This document shows positions 8,486 to 18,615 of a stretch of 64,000 nucleotides of DNA, piece after piece. The DNA is from Sphingomonas hankookensis (GTDB taxonomy: Bacteria > Pseudomonadota > Alphaproteobacteria > Sphingomonadales > Sphingomonadaceae), in assembly GCF_022664465.1 (NCBI RefSeq), contig NZ_JAKREV010000001.1, positions 496,001-560,000 of the forward strand, written 5' to 3'. Under the pieces are notes generated by a model that worked only from the letters and a program-made list of their open reading frames with translations, ran no database searches and was not told the origin of the DNA. A program made the position numbers and the translations under genes. Each line of letters begins with the position of its first letter. Within the stretch, counting starts at the first letter, position 1.

Positions 8486-10183
8486 GTGAAGAACGACCAG
8501 AAGAATTTCCTGCTGTTCGCGGTACTGGCTGCGCTGGTGCTGTTCGGCTGGCCGTATATCGCCAACCATTTCTTCCCGGCCGCCAATCCTCCGGTGACGA
8601 AGCTGGAGGACGGCAAAAGCAAGCCCGTCGCCAACCCCGCGACCGATCCGGCCGCCGACACCGCGAACGCGATTCGCGACCGGGCGATCGTCCTGCGCGA
8701 AACCCCGCGGGTGGTGATCGACACGCCGGCGGTACAGGGCTCGATCAACCTGCGCGGCGGGCGGATCGACGACCTCGTGCTGGTCAAGCACAAGGAAACC
8801 ATCGCCAAGGATTCGCCGCCGGTCCGCCTGCTGTCGCCCTCGGGCACGGCCGACGCCTATTTCGCGCAGTTCGGCTGGAGCGGCACCGGCATCACGCCCC
8901 CGCCCGCCGATGCGCTGTGGACCGCCAGCGGCACCAGGCTGACCCCGCAGACCCCGGTGACGCTGACGACCCAGTCGGGCAGCCAGCGCTACCTGATGCA
9001 GATTTCGGTCGACAGCGGCTATATGTTCACCATCCGCCAGAGCGTCGTGAACACCGGTGCGCAGCCGGTGCAGGTCGCGACCTATGGCCTGCTCAGCCGC
9101 CGCGGCGCGCCGGTCGACAAGGATACGATGACGATCCAGGTCGGCCCGATCTACGAAGCGGGCAACGGCGTGAAGTTCGACGTCGATTACAAGGATATCG
9201 ACGCCGCGCCGACGACCTTCAACACGAAGGGCGGCTGGCTCGGCTTCACCGACCATTACTGGATGACCGCGCTGATCCCCGATCAGAACGTCCAGCACGG
9301 CCTGTCGTTGAAGGGCGGCGACCAGCGCCACCAGGCGGATTATCGCTCGCCGACCCTCGCCACACTCGCGCCGGGTCAGGCGATGACGCAAAGCGCGCGC
9401 TTCTTCGCCGGTGCCAAGGAAAACAAGCTGCTCAATGCTTATGAGGAACAGGGCGTGCCCTATTTCTCGCGGTCGATCGACTGGGGCTGGTTCCGCATCG
9501 TCGAGGAACCGATCTTCACCTATCTCGACTGGCTGTTCCGCATGGTCGGCAATTTCGGCGTCGCGATCATCCTGCTGACGTTGACCATCCGCGGCCTGAT
9601 GTTCCCGATCGCCCAGCGCCAGTTCGCCTCGATGGCGGCGATGCGCGCGATCCAGCCCAAGCTGAAGGTGCTGCAGGAACGCTACAAGGACGACAAGCCG
9701 CGCCTCCAGCAGGAGATGATGGCGCTGTACAAGACGGAGAAGGTCAACCCGGTCGCCGGCTGTCTGCCGACGCTGATCCAGATTCCGATCTTCTACGCGC
9801 TGTACAAGGTGCTGTTGCTGACCATCGAGATGCGGCACCAGCCGTTCGTCGGCTGGATCAAGGATCTGTCCGCGCCCGATCCGGCGACGATCCTGAACCT
9901 GTTCGGCTATCTCGACTTCACGCCGCCGCACTTCCTCGCGATCGGCATCGTGCCGGTGCTGCTCGGCATCTCGATGTATTTCCAGTTCAAGCTGAACCCG
10001 GCGCCGATGGACGACATGCAGAAGCAGGTCTTCGGGCTGATGCCATGGGTGCTGATGTTCATCATGGCCCCGTTCGCGGTCGGGTTGCAGGTGTACTGGA
10101 TCACGTCGAACCTGCTGACCATCGCACAGCAGCAGCTGCTCTATTCGCGGCATCCGGCGCTCAAGCAGGCACCGGCCAAGTGA
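8486..10183 (+). CDS. yidC: Membrane protein insertase YidC
   Basis: The 565-residue protein is the YidC/Oxa1/Alb3 insertase of the Gram-negative type. It has an N-terminal membrane anchor (residues about 7-25, NFLLFAVLAALVLFGWPYI), then a large periplasmic beta-sandwich domain, then the conserved insertase core with five transmembrane segments from about residue 350. Visible core motifs are YLDWLFRMVGNFGVAIILLT, ALYKTEKVNPVAGCLPTLIQ and VGLQVYWITSNLLTI. It inserts inner-membrane proteins with or without SecYEG. The stop TGA overlaps the GTG start of engB. Confidence 0.97.
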   Translation: MKNDQKNFLLFAVLAALVLFGWPYIANHFFPAANPPVTKLEDGKSKPVANPATDPAADTANAIRDRAIVLRETPRVVIDTPAVQGSINLRGGRIDDLVLVKHKETIAKDSPPVRLLSPSGTADAYFAQFGWSGTGITPPPADALWTASGTRLTPQTPVTLTTQSGSQRYLMQISVDSGYMFTIRQSVVNTGAQPVQVATYGLLSRRGAPVDKDTMTIQVGPIYEAGNGVKFDVDYKDIDAAPTTFNTKGGWLGFTDHYWMTALIPDQNVQHGLSLKGGDQRHQADYRSPTLATLAPGQAMTQSARFFAGAKENKLLNAYEEQGVPYFSRSIDWGWFRIVEEPIFTYLDWLFRMVGNFGVAIILLTLTIRGLMFPIAQRQFASMAAMRAIQPKLKVLQERYKDDKPRLQQEMMALYKTEKVNPVAGCLPTLIQIPIFYALYKVLLLTIEMRHQPFVGWIKDLSAPDPATILNLFGYLDFTPPHFLAIGIVPVLLGISMYFQFKLNPAPMDDMQKQVFGLMPWVLMFIMAPFAVGLQVYWITSNLLTIAQQQLLYSRHPALKQAPAK

Positions 10184-10848
10184 ACGACCTGCCCCCTCCA
10201 CCGCCGGGCGACGAGCGCTTCGACCCCGAACAGGTCGAAGCGGCGCGCAAGATCTTTGCGGGGCCGATCCAGTTCCTGAAGTCCGCGCCGTCACTGGAGC
10301 ATCTGCCCCCGCCCGACGTGCCCGAAATCGCGTTCGCCGGCCGCTCCAACGTCGGCAAGTCGTCGCTGCTCAACGCGCTGACCGGCCGCACCTCGCTGGC
10401 GCGGACCTCGGTCACGCCGGGGCGGACGCAGGAGCTGAACTTTTTCGACATCGGCACGCCGCTGAAACTGCGGCTGGTCGACATGCCGGGCTATGGCTTT
10501 GCCAAGGCGCCCAAGGACATGGTCCGCAAGTGGCGCTATCTGGTGAACGATTACCTGCGGGGGCGGCAGGTGCTGAAGCGCACCCTAGTGCTGATCGATT
10601 CGCGCCACGGCATCAAGGATGTCGATCGCGAGGTGTTCGAGATGCTGGACAAGGCGGCGACCAGCTACCGCATCGTCCTGACCAAGACCGACAAGATCAA
10701 GGCGACCGAACTGGAGGACGTCTACGCCGCGGTCGGCGACGAGGTTCGCAAGCGCCCGGCGGCGCACCCCGACGTCATCTCGACGTCGAGCGAAAAGGGC
10801 ATGGGCATCGCCGAACTGCGCGCGGCGGTGATCGAGTCGATCGGGTAG
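10180..10848 (+). CDS. engB: Ribosome biogenesis GTPase EngB/YihA (YsxC)
   Basis: The 222-residue TRAFAC GTPase carries G1 GRSNVGKSSLLNAL (about residues 48-61), the G2 threonine in ARTSVTPGRTQELN, G3 DMPGYGFAKAP, G4 TKTDKIK and G5 STSSEKG. The family helps assemble the large ribosomal subunit. The GTG start at 10180 overlaps the yidC stop (GTGA), so translation is likely coupled. The N-terminal extension ERFDPEQVEAARKIFAGP is usual for alphaproteobacterial members. Confidence 0.95.
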   Translation: MNDLPPPPPGDERFDPEQVEAARKIFAGPIQFLKSAPSLEHLPPPDVPEIAFAGRSNVGKSSLLNALTGRTSLARTSVTPGRTQELNFFDIGTPLKLRLVDMPGYGFAKAPKDMVRKWRYLVNDYLRGRQVLKRTLVLIDSRHGIKDVDREVFEMLDKAATSYRIVLTKTDKIKATELEDVYAAVGDEVRKRPAAHPDVISTSSEKGMGIAELRAAVIESIG

Positions 10849-10866
10849 GCCTTCGCCCGCCAACCA

Positions 10867-10951
10867 CGTCACCCCAGCGCAGGCTGGTGTCTCCCAGTTG
10901 GCAAGCGCAGCACCCGCCCCATGGAGACCGCAGCCTGCGCTGCGGTGACGT
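10867..10951. repeat. Palindromic intergenic repeat, family A, copy 1
   Basis: Outer arms CGTCACCCCAGCGCAGGCTG and CAGCCTGCGCTGCGGTGACG face each other around a short spacer, giving a long imperfect hairpin just after engB. The same arms recur at 23667, 30773 and 35936. The element may serve as a transcription terminator or REP-type mobile palindrome. Confidence 0.85.
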
Positions 10952-10977
10952 GTGGATGAAGCGCGGCGAAACTCCCC

Positions 10978-11074
10978 CATCATTCCCGCGAAGGCGGGAA
11001 TCCATACCCGCTGACCTTCCGATGCAAGGTGCAACGTCAGCGCATAGGGACTCCCGCCTTCGCAGGAGCGACGA
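10978..11074. repeat. Palindromic intergenic repeat, family A variant, copy 2
   Basis: Arms CATTCCCGCGAAGGCGGGAA and GGGACTCCCGCCTTCGCAGG enclose a 50-bp spacer. Each arm is itself palindromic around CGAAGGCG. It follows copy 1 directly, giving a tandem pair between engB and exoD. Confidence 0.75.
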
Positions 11075-11128
11075 CGGAGGCGTGGTCCGGTTGCGCGAAA
11101 TCCAGCAAGCCTGACGATCGCGCCGCTG

Positions 11129-11746
11129 CTACCCCTGCTTCGACACGAACAACCCCGCCCCCAGCGCCACCGCACCCACCGACAGCGCACACGCGACGAT
11201 CATCAACACCCCGTCGCGCACCAGCAGTGCGATACCGAACGCCATGATCGCCGCCATCGGCGCGGTGCTGGCAAAGGGCAACAGCTCGAGCGGCGGCACC
11301 GTCAGGCACAGCAGCAGCACCGCGACCCCGGCAACCTTGACCATCGGTCCCTTCGTCAGTGCGGGCATCCGGCCGTGAAACCACTTGTCCATCCGCCTGG
11401 CGATCGGGCGCCCCTTCTCGACCACCTTTTGCAGATTGCCGCCCTTCATCCCGCGATTGGCGAGAAACCCCGGCAGCCACAAATGCTCTCGCCCGAGCAC
11501 CAACTGGATGGCCAGCAAAGCAAGGACCGCTGCCAGTGCGGTCGGCAGGCCGGGAATGCCACCAACCGGCGAAATCTCGATCATCGGCAGTACGATCAGG
11601 AACGGCCCATAGGCGCGGTGGCCCATCGCCTCGAGCATGTCGCCCAGCCGAACCTTGTCGCCACCGGCATCGTCGCCCAGTTCCTGCAGGCGATCGAGCA
11701 CATCGCCGACGCTCTGCGGATCACCGCTCTTTTCGTTTTCCGCCAT
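11129..11746 (-). CDS. ExoD family exopolysaccharide synthesis protein
   Basis: The 205-residue protein fits the ExoD family, first described in Sinorhizobium exopolysaccharide mutants. The N-terminal soluble stretch contains LGDMLEAMGHRAYGPFLIVL, followed by IEISPVGGIPGLPTALA; both are family hallmarks. Four hydrophobic segments (about residues 48-62, 68-88, 140-160 and 175-198) predict an inner-membrane protein. The biochemical role is unknown. The start overlaps no neighbour; the divergent GST starts 78 bp away. Confidence 0.82.
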   Translation of the reverse strand: MAENEKSGDPQSVGDVLDRLQELGDDAGGDKVRLGDMLEAMGHRAYGPFLIVLPMIEISPVGGIPGLPTALAAVLALLAIQLVLGREHLWLPGFLANRGMKGGNLQKVVEKGRPIARRMDKWFHGRMPALTKGPMVKVAGVAVLLLCLTVPPLELLPFASTAPMAAIMAFGIALLVRDGVLMIVACALSVGAVALGAGLFVSKQG

Positions 11747-11823
11747 GGCGCTGGCAACGGATCGTTTCGCCTGCGGTTCCGATGGGGTCGACAGCCCCGC
11801 CGCCCCGTGGCACGACCCGGCCC

Positions 11824-12492
11824 ATGCTGAAGCTCATCATCGGGAACAAGGCCTATTCCTCCTGGTCGCTGCGCGGCTGGCTGGCGGCCAAGCTGTCGGG
11901 CCTGTCGTTCGAAGAGGTCGTCGTGCCGCTCTACGACGCCGACTGGGACAAACGACGCGAGGGCGACGAGTTCGCACCGTCGTCGGGCAAGGTCCCGATC
12001 CTGTGGGACGGCGACGACATCGTCGTGTGGGACAGCCTGGCAATCGTCGAATATCTGAACGAGAAATCGGGCGGCGATAAATTCTGGCCGGCCGATCCGG
12101 CCGCGCGCGCGATGGCGCGGTCGATGGCAGCGGAGATGCATTCGGGCTTTGCGCCGCTGCGCCGCAAGCACAGCATGAACGTCCGCCAGGTCTATGACCC
12201 GACGCAGCCCGACGACGATGTGCTGGCCGACCTGTCGCGCATCTACGAGCTGTGGGCGCAGGCGCGGGCCCGCTTCGGCCAAGGCGGCGATTTCCTGTTC
12301 GGGGAGTTCGGTGCGGCGGACATCATGTTCGCGCCCGTGGCGACGCGCATCGTCACCTATTCGCTCCCCTGCCCTCGCTTCGCGATGGGGTACATCATCA
12401 CCCTGATCAACCACCCCTGGATGCAGGACTGGATCGCCGCTGCGCAGGAGGAGGATTGGGTGCTGGAACAGTATGAGCAGCCGGTGAAGTAG
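11824..12492 (+). CDS. Glutathione S-transferase family protein
   Basis: The 222-residue protein has a GST N-terminal thioredoxin fold starting LKLIIGNKAYSSWSLRGWLA, where the SSWS segment supplies the candidate catalytic Ser. The cis-Pro and glutathione gamma-Glu site follow in SGKVPILWDGDDIVVWDS, near residues 56-73. An all-helical C-terminal domain ends EEDWVLEQYEQPVK. Family members conjugate or reduce electrophiles with glutathione in the cytoplasm; the substrate cannot be told. ATG 11824 is chosen since homology starts at the first residue, although the frame is open further upstream. Confidence 0.88.
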   Translation: MLKLIIGNKAYSSWSLRGWLAAKLSGLSFEEVVVPLYDADWDKRREGDEFAPSSGKVPILWDGDDIVVWDSLAIVEYLNEKSGGDKFWPADPAARAMARSMAAEMHSGFAPLRRKHSMNVRQVYDPTQPDDDVLADLSRIYELWAQARARFGQGGDFLFGEFGAADIMFAPVATRIVTYSLPCPRFAMGYIITLINHPWMQDWIAAAQEEDWVLEQYEQPVK

Positions 12493-12496
12493 AAAT

Positions 12497-12627
12497 CCTC
12501 CCCGGCACGGGGAGGGGAACCGCCGCGTAGCGGTGGTGGAGGGGGATCGCCGCGCAACGCAACCGTGGTGAGCGGGACACCCCCCTCCACCAGCTTCGCT
12601 GGTCTCCCCTCCCCGTGCCGGGGAGGA
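12497..12627. repeat. Palindromic intergenic repeat, family B, copy 1
   Basis: CCTCCCCGGCACGGGGAGGG at the left and CCCTCCCCGTGCCGGGGAGG at the right form a near-perfect inverted pair. Inner arms GGTGGTGGAGGGGG and CCCCCTCCACCAGC also pair. It fills the gap between the GST and the convergent hydrolase gene and could terminate both. Confidence 0.88.
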
Positions 12628-12629
12628 CG

Positions 12630-13388
12630 TTACGCCAAAAAACCCGCGATCGCGTCGCCCAGCTCGCGCTTCACCACCGCGCTCATATGGTTCCCCGGCG
12701 TCTCGACCAATCGCGCATCGGGCAATAGTTCGGCCAGCGCCGCGTGGCTGCCATTATCGTCGTCCTCTTCCCCCGCCAGCACCAGCACCGGCTGCCGGAT
12801 CGCCGCCAGTTCCTTGCGCGACGTATCGACGAACGTGTCGAGCACCCCCAGCAACGCCACCGGATCACCCCCGGTGGTCTTCAGGAACGCCTCCGCCATC
12901 CATTCGGGCGACCCGCGCTCGAAACTGCCGAGATTGGTCAGGATGCGTCGGAAATGCGCCGCGCGCCGCCCGGTGTCGAGCAACCCTTCCAGCCCCATGC
13001 CGCTCAGCACCAGCTTGCCCGGATTTGCCCCCATCGTCAGCATCCGCACCGCCGTCCGCGCGCCCAGCGAATAGCCGCCCAGGTCGTAATCGGTCAGCTC
13101 CAGATGCGTGAGCAGCGCCATGCCGTCCTTCGCCAGCGCATCGGCGGGATAAGCCTCCGCGCCATGCGGCCGCGCGCTCAGCCCGTGCGCGCGCAGATCG
13201 GGCATGATGACCCGCCGGCCAAGCGCCGCGATCTTCGCCGCATGGCCATATTTGATCCAGTTGGTCTGCGCGTCGCTGAAATATCCGTGGATCAGCACCA
13301 CCGGTCGCCCCGCGCCCACCTCGCTCCACGCGATCTCGACCCCGTCGAAGCTGGCGAAACGATGGGTGGTGACGCTGGGCTGGTCCAC
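12630..13388 (-). CDS. Alpha/beta hydrolase
   Basis: The 252-residue protein is an alpha/beta-fold hydrolase. The oxyanion-hole segment is VVLIHGYFSD near residue 32, the nucleophile elbow GYSLGA near residue 107 supplies the Ser, AGEEDDDN near residue 206 the acid, and TPGNHMSAV near residue 231 the His. No signal peptide is visible, so it is cytoplasmic. The family includes esterases, haloperoxidase-like enzymes and C-C hydrolases; the substrate is not evident. The gene converges on the GST across repeat B1. Confidence 0.85.
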   Translation of the reverse strand: MDQPSVTTHRFASFDGVEIAWSEVGAGRPVVLIHGYFSDAQTNWIKYGHAAKIAALGRRVIMPDLRAHGLSARPHGAEAYPADALAKDGMALLTHLELTDYDLGGYSLGARTAVRMLTMGANPGKLVLSGMGLEGLLDTGRRAAHFRRILTNLGSFERGSPEWMAEAFLKTTGGDPVALLGVLDTFVDTSRKELAAIRQPVLVLAGEEDDDNGSHAALAELLPDARLVETPGNHMSAVVKRELGDAIAGFLA

Positions 13389-13539
13389 GATGCTGCCTTT
13401 TCCTTGGTACAGAGGGAGTGGGCGATATGGGCGGCGGGTCGGCGGGTGTCGAGACGTACCCGACCCCGTTTTGTCACTTCACCGCCGCAGCGAACCGCGC
13501 TAATGGCTCGCGCAACAATATGACAGCATTAGGGGAAGG

Positions 13540-14184
13540 ATGCCGGCCCGACCGGAGACCGCCATCATCGCCCCCGCCCTGCCCCATAGCGCCGTACCGC
13601 ACAGCCGTTCCGAAGACGTTTACGCCATCGTCGTCGGCTGTGTCATGATCGCGCTCGGCCTCGCGCTGCTCCACGCCGCGGGGCTGGTGACCGGCGGTAT
13701 TGCCGGGGTCGCGCTGCTGGTGTCCTACCTCGTCCCCCTGCCGACCGGCATGCTGTTCACGCTCATCAACATCCCCTTCTTCCTGTTTTCCCGGCGGGCG
13801 ATGGGGTCGCGCTTCATGTGGCGGACGATCGCGGTCAATGGCGGGATCGCGCTGTTCTCGACCATGGCACGCTATGGCCTGCGCATCGTCGAGGTACATC
13901 CCGCCTTTGCCGCGATCGCCGGCGGCACGGTGATCGGCATGGGTATCCTTGCGCTTGCGCGGCACGATGCCGGTGTCGGCGGTACCGGGGTGGTGACGCT
14001 GTGGCTGCAACGCACCCGTGGCTGGAACGCCGGGCGGACGCAGATCGCGATCGATCTCGCCATCCTCGCCGCGTCGTTCGCGGTCGTCGCCCCCGTGCAG
14101 GTCGGCTGGTCGGCACTGAGCGCCGCGGCGATCAGCGGTATCCTGATCGCGTGGCACCGTCCGGGGCGTTATACGGGCTATTGA
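13540..14184 (+). CDS. YitT family membrane protein
   Basis: The 214-residue product matches the YitT/DUF161 transmembrane region. From about residue 27 it has five to six hydrophobic helices, including VVGCVMIALGLALLHAAGLV followed by TGGIAGVALL and TGMLFTLINIPFFLFS, the characteristic glycine-rich repeat. The function of the family is unresolved. The N-terminus has a 25-residue hydrophilic extension. Upstream it faces the hydrolase gene divergently across about 150 bp that hold its promoter. A family A repeat lies downstream. Confidence 0.85.
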   Translation: MPARPETAIIAPALPHSAVPHSRSEDVYAIVVGCVMIALGLALLHAAGLVTGGIAGVALLVSYLVPLPTGMLFTLINIPFFLFSRRAMGSRFMWRTIAVNGGIALFSTMARYGLRIVEVHPAFAAIAGGTVIGMGILALARHDAGVGGTGVVTLWLQRTRGWNAGRTQIAIDLAILAASFAVVAPVQVGWSALSAAAISGILIAWHRPGRYTGY

Positions 14185-14253
14185 TCGGACCGATCGAGCA
14201 GGCACGCAACGCCGCCGTCCGCCGTCGAAACGCGTCACCAGCCAGTCAAGGCA

Positions 14254-14309
14254 CGTCACCCGGACTTGATCCGGGGTCCCGCTTCTTCTCGACCAGGTCC
14301 GGGGTGACG
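14254..14309. repeat. Palindromic intergenic repeat, family A (GGACTTGATCC type), copy 3
   Basis: CGTCACCCGGACTTGATCCG begins the element and GGTCCGGGGTGACG ends it. The core GGACTTGATCC also occurs at 22413. It lies between convergent yitT and the PAS/MCP gene, where it could act as a bidirectional terminator. Confidence 0.8.
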
Positions 14310-14343
14310 CAAATCCGAACGTCGTCGAACCTCGACACCGCGC

Positions 14344-15045
14344 CTACGCCGCGATCGCCGTCCCTGGCCCATGCTCCCGCAGCATCGCCGCGGCGCGTTC
14401 GGTGGCGCTACGAATGTCGTCCGACAGCGACTTCACCTCGCGCGCGACCACCGCGAACCCGCTGCCCGCCTCGCCCGCCCGTGCCGCCTCGATCGCGGCG
14501 TTGAGCGCCACCAGCCGCGTCTGTGCGGTGATGTCGCCGATCGCGGTGACGATCCCCGCCAGTTGCGACATGACCAGTCGCAACGCCCCGGCCTGCTCCT
14601 CCAGCCGGTCGCGGAACCGCTGCCCCTCGGCCAGCCGAGCCTGCACCTCGCGTTCCAGCAGCACCTGCCGCGTCATGTCGGTCGCGATCTTGACGATCTT
14701 GATCGGGTGCCCCGCACCGTCGAGCACCGGATTATAGGTCGCCTGCAGCCAGACTTCGCCGCCCCGCCGGTCGAGCCGACGGTACAGCCCGCTGTCGAAC
14801 GCGCCCCCCGCCAGCTTCCGCCAGAACGCACTATAGTCGCTGGAGGCCGCATCCTGCGGGGTACAGAACATCCGGTGATGCGCCCCGCGCACGTCCGCCA
14901 GCGTATAGCCCATCGTGTCGAGGAACGCGTCGTTGGCCCACAGGATACGGCCATCGAGCGCGAACTCGATGACCGCCTGCGATCGACAGATCGCCGCCCA
15001 CGCGCCCCAATAGAGCGCATTGTCCTGGATGCCGTCCATATCCAT
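14344..15045 (-). CDS. Soluble PAS-MCP signalling protein
   Basis: The 233-residue protein joins one PAS/PAC domain (about residues 15-135; [20 protein letters not shown] and the PAC strand [13 protein letters not shown]) to a short methyl-accepting chemotaxis signalling hairpin. The hairpin tip is [20 protein letters not shown], matching the CheA/CheW-interacting tip. It has no transmembrane segment and no separate ligand domain, and the MCP part is only about 80 residues, far shorter than in a normal receptor. It is probably cytoplasmic, sensing redox or a small molecule by PAS. Start ATG 15045 or the in-frame ATG two codons later is possible. No che genes are nearby. Confidence 0.8.
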   Translation of the reverse strand: MDMDGIQDNALYWGAWAAICRSQAVIEFALDGRILWANDAFLDTMGYTLADVRGAHHRMFCTPQDAASSDYSAFWRKLAGGAFDSGLYRRLDRRGGEVWLQATYNPVLDGAGHPIKIVKIATDMTRQVLLEREVQARLAEGQRFRDRLEEQAGALRLVMSQLAGIVTAIGDITAQTRLVALNAAIEAARAGEAGSGFAVVAREVKSLSDDIRSATERAAAMLREHGPGTAIAA

Positions 15046-15128
15046 ACGCAAAATATGGACGCTATTGGTTAGCGCTTCGTTAGGAGTGGGCGTAACCGAC
15101 TGGAAAAGCAGGTACGCTATCGTACGGC

Positions 15129-16154
15129 TCAGTCCTTTTTCAGGTGGCGACGACCCAGCAATTCCGCAATCTGCACCGCGTTCAGCGCGGCACCCTTGCG
15201 CAGATTGTCCGACACGCACCACAGCGCGAGACCGTTTTCGACGGTCGAATCCTCCCGCACGCGGCTGACATAGGTCGCGAAGTCGCCGACGCATTCGATC
15301 GGCGTCGCGTATCCGCCGTCCTCGCGCTTGTCGATCAGCATGATGCCGGGCGCCTCGCGCAGGATCTTCTGCGCGTCCTCGGCCGACAGTTCGTTCTCCA
15401 TCTCGATATTGATCGCTTCGGAATGGCCGACGAACACCGGCACGCGGACGCAGGTCGCGATGACCTTGATCTTGGGATCGAGGATCTTCTTGGTCTCGAC
15501 CACCATCTTCCACTCTTCCTTGGTCGACCCGTCGTCGAGGAAGCTGTCGATGTGCGGGATCACGTTGAACGCGATCTGCTTGGTGAACTTCTTCGGCTCG
15601 GCGCTGTCGCCGACGAAGATGTTGCGGCTCTGTTCGAACAGCTCGTCCATCCCCGCCTTGCCCGCGCCCGACACCGATTGGTACGTGGCGACGACGACGC
15701 GGGTGATCTTCGCGGCGTCGTGGATCGGCTTGAGGGCCACGACCATCTGCGCGGTCGAGCAGTTCGGGTTGGCGATGATGTTCTTGGCGCGATAGCCGTC
15801 GATCGCCTCCGGGTTCACCTCCGGCACGATCAGCGGCACGTCGGGGTCCATGCGGTACAGCGACGAATTGTCGATCACGGTGCAGCCGGCGGCGGCGAAC
15901 TTCGGCGCATAGACGGCGGTCGCCTCGCTGCCGATCGCGAACAGCGCCATGTCCCAGCCGGCGGGATCGAAATGCTCGATGTTCTGAATCTTGTACTGCT
16001 TGCCGGTCTCGCCGAAATCGGCCATCTCGCCGGCCGAGCGCGACGACGCCAGCACCGCCAGATCGTCGATCGGAAACTCCCGCTCCGCCAGGATGTTCAG
16101 CATCTCGCGCCCGACATTGCCGGTCGCGCCCGCGACGACTACCCGATAACCCAC
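15129..16154 (-). CDS. asd: Aspartate-semialdehyde dehydrogenase
   Basis: The 341-residue enzyme reduces aspartyl-4-phosphate to aspartate semialdehyde with NADPH, feeding lysine/diaminopimelate, threonine and methionine synthesis. The N-terminal nucleotide-binding loop is [13 protein letters not shown] (residues 5-17). The catalytic Cys is in [18 protein letters not shown] near residue 132. The dimerisation-domain His lies in [14 protein letters not shown]. Length and motifs fit the bacterial family well. It stands alone between the PAS/MCP protein and the DPP IV-type peptidase. Confidence 0.96.
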   Translation of the reverse strand: MGYRVVVAGATGNVGREMLNILAEREFPIDDLAVLASSRSAGEMADFGETGKQYKIQNIEHFDPAGWDMALFAIGSEATAVYAPKFAAAGCTVIDNSSLYRMDPDVPLIVPEVNPEAIDGYRAKNIIANPNCSTAQMVVALKPIHDAAKITRVVVATYQSVSGAGKAGMDELFEQSRNIFVGDSAEPKKFTKQIAFNVIPHIDSFLDDGSTKEEWKMVVETKKILDPKIKVIATCVRVPVFVGHSEAINIEMENELSAEDAQKILREAPGIMLIDKREDGGYATPIECVGDFATYVSRVREDSTVENGLALWCVSDNLRKGAALNAVQIAELLGRRHLKKD

Positions 16155-16256
16155 TTAGCTTCTCCGCGATCAAATCTTGCGCGCGGAATAGCCGTTTCGC
16201 ACCTTTTGTAAAGTCGCACCGCCGCAACGCATCGGCATCACGGTGGCAAAACCCGG

Positions 16257-18506
16257 TTACTTCTTGTCCTTCACCTGCCGGTCGAGGAAGTTCAGGATCG
16301 TCTTCCACAGATGCTCGCTGACCCCCGGACCGCCGACGCGGTGAGTCTGTCCGGGATAGAGCATCAGCTCGAACGGCGTACCCGACTTCTGCATCGCCGC
16401 CATCATCGCCGTCGAATGTTCCAGCACGACGTTATCGTCGGCCATGCCGTGGATCAGCAGCAGCGGGTCCTTGATCTTCGCCGCATCGGGCACCGTCGCC
16501 GACGTCGCATAGGCTTCGGGCACCTGCCCCGGATCACCCATATAGCGTTCGGTATAATGGGTGTCGTACAGTTCCCAGCGCGATACCGGCGCACCCGACA
16601 CGCCGGCGGCGAACACGCCGGGTGCCTTTTCCAGCATCTTCAGCGTCATATAGCCGCCGTACGACCAGCCATAGGTCGCGATCTTGTTCGGCGCGACGAA
16701 CGGCAGCGTCTTGAGATAGTTGGCACCGGCGATCTGGTCCTCGACCTCGACCGATCCCATCGCGCGGAAAATCTGGTCCTCGAACGCCTTGCCGCGCTCG
16801 GGCGATCCGCGATTGTCGATCTCGAACCAGATCCATCCCTGATCGACCAGATACTGGCGCAGTGCCCCGCCCCACGCCCGACGCACGACCTGACTGCCCG
16901 GGCCGCCATAGTGCGAGAAGAACACCGGGTAGCGCTTGCCCGGCTCCAGCTTCGGCGTGATCATGTTCCAGTGCAGCACCGATCCGTCGGCCGCCTTGAT
17001 CTCCCCGAACTGGGTCGGGCGATGACTGGCGACATAGGGCGCATAGGGGTGATCGCCGGTCAGCGCATTCTCGTTGATCCACGCGATCCGCTTGGCGGAG
17101 GCATCGGCCAGATAGGTCTGCGCCGGCTGGTCGGGGTTGGAGCGCGTGACGATCAGCCGCGATGCCTTGCCATCCATCGACGCGCTGTACGACCAGCCCG
17201 CCTCCGTCATCCGCGTGACGGCACCCGGCTTGGCCAGATCGACGCGGTACAGCTGCCGCTCGAGCGCATCGTCCTTGTTGGCGAGGAAATAGACGCGGCC
17301 CTTCGCCTCGTCGACGCCCGCCAGATCGGCGACCATCCATGGTCCCTTGGTCAGCTGCGTCCACTTGCCCGCCTTCCAACGGTACAGATGGCCGTATCCG
17401 TCACGCTCCGACCACCAGATCAGGCTGCCGTCCTTCATCGCATGATAGGCGTCGGACAGGTTGACCCAGCTCTTCGGCCCCGACTTCTCGGTGAACAGCA
17501 CGGTCGCCTTGCCCGTCGCCGGATCGACGCGCAGCATGTCGAGCGTCGTCTGCGCCCGGTTCTGCCGCTGCACCAGCAACGCCTTACCATCCGACGTCCA
17601 GTCGACCCGCGCCAGATAGATGTCGGGGTCGCTGCCCAGATCGACCTTCACCTTGCCCGACCCGTCCGGCCGCATCACATACAGCTCGACCAGCACGTTC
17701 GGCGTGCCCGCCTTCGGGTAACGCTGCTGGTAGATGCTCGTCCCCTCGGCCCCGATCGCCGAACGGGTGACGATGCCGACTGGCGCCTCGTCGAAGCGCT
17801 GCACCGCGACCATCCGGTCGTCGGGCGACCACCAATAGCCGGTGCGGCGGTTCATTTCCTCCTGCGCGACGAACTCCGCCTCGCCGAAATGGACCGTGTC
17901 CTTGCCCTCGGTGGTGAGTGCGATTTCCTTGCCGGTCTTCAGGTCCAGCGCGACGAGATTCTGGTCGCGCACGAAGCTGACATAGTTGCCCTCCGGACTG
18001 ACCACCGGGTTCAGCTCGCCACTCTCGCTATTGGTCAGCCGGCGGACAGTCCCGTCGATCGAGGCGAGATACAGGTCGCCATCGAGTGGCACGAGGATCG
18101 ACTTGCCATCGGGCGCCCAGTCATAGGCGAGGATGCCGCGCTTGCCGGTCAGCGAACGGTCGCGTTCGCGCTGCATCTTCTCCGCTTCGGACAAAGCGGC
18201 ACCGGTGCCGACCTTCTTCGAATCGACCAGCATCCGCCATTCGCGGGTGGTCGTGTCCATCGCCCACAGGTCGAACCGCTCGCGCTCGTCGGCGCGGTTG
18301 CGCAGCAGCGTGACGTATTTGCCGTCGGGCGAGAGCTTCAAATTCTGTGGCTGGCTGCCGTTCAGGTCGGGGCTGGCGAACACCCGCTCCAGCGTCAGGT
18401 CGCTCGACTTTGCCGGTTCACTCGCCCCGGCCGGCGCCGCCGGCTCACCCGCCATGCCTGCCGTTCCCATTGCCAGCAACGCCGCTCCCATCAACCATTT
18501 CACCAT
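16257..18506 (-). CDS. S9B dipeptidyl peptidase IV-type prolyl peptidase, exported
   Basis: The 749-residue protein has a Sec signal peptide ([20 protein letters not shown]), a seven-bladed beta-propeller domain with repeated DG/SPDG motifs, and a C-terminal alpha/beta hydrolase domain. The catalytic Ser is in [14 protein letters not shown] (about residue 622), the Asp in HGMADDNVV and the His in GQTHRVGG. The double-Glu motif typical of DPP IV is in [19 protein letters not shown], which binds the substrate N-terminus. It should remove Xaa-Pro dipeptides from peptides in the periplasm. Sphingomonads commonly carry several such peptidases. Confidence 0.93.
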   Translation of the reverse strand: MVKWLMGAALLAMGTAGMAGEPAAPAGASEPAKSSDLTLERVFASPDLNGSQPQNLKLSPDGKYVTLLRNRADERERFDLWAMDTTTREWRMLVDSKKVGTGAALSEAEKMQRERDRSLTGKRGILAYDWAPDGKSILVPLDGDLYLASIDGTVRRLTNSESGELNPVVSPEGNYVSFVRDQNLVALDLKTGKEIALTTEGKDTVHFGEAEFVAQEEMNRRTGYWWSPDDRMVAVQRFDEAPVGIVTRSAIGAEGTSIYQQRYPKAGTPNVLVELYVMRPDGSGKVKVDLGSDPDIYLARVDWTSDGKALLVQRQNRAQTTLDMLRVDPATGKATVLFTEKSGPKSWVNLSDAYHAMKDGSLIWWSERDGYGHLYRWKAGKWTQLTKGPWMVADLAGVDEAKGRVYFLANKDDALERQLYRVDLAKPGAVTRMTEAGWSYSASMDGKASRLIVTRSNPDQPAQTYLADASAKRIAWINENALTGDHPYAPYVASHRPTQFGEIKAADGSVLHWNMITPKLEPGKRYPVFFSHYGGPGSQVVRRAWGGALRQYLVDQGWIWFEIDNRGSPERGKAFEDQIFRAMGSVEVEDQIAGANYLKTLPFVAPNKIATYGWSYGGYMTLKMLEKAPGVFAAGVSGAPVSRWELYDTHYTERYMGDPGQVPEAYATSATVPDAAKIKDPLLLIHGMADDNVVLEHSTAMMAAMQKSGTPFELMLYPGQTHRVGGPGVSEHLWKTILNFLDRQVKDKK

Positions 18507-18615
18507 AATGCCCCGTATCCGTATCCGCCGCCAATGCGCCGATCGTATCAGTTGTTATCGCCGCAGCTCGGGCGGAGGTAAATGGTTGAGTTTGGTGGGT
18601 GGCCGAGCAGAAACC

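Noticed and set aside
8384-10294. 636-codon minus-strand frame opposite yidC
   Set aside because: It is a GC-rich antisense shadow with Arg/Asp/Gln-rich sequence and no domain; yidC is certain on the plus strand.
12497-12627. Possible CRISPR or insertion sequence in the GC-rich gap
   Set aside because: The arms are inverted, not direct, with no spacers and no transposase; it is a palindromic repeat.
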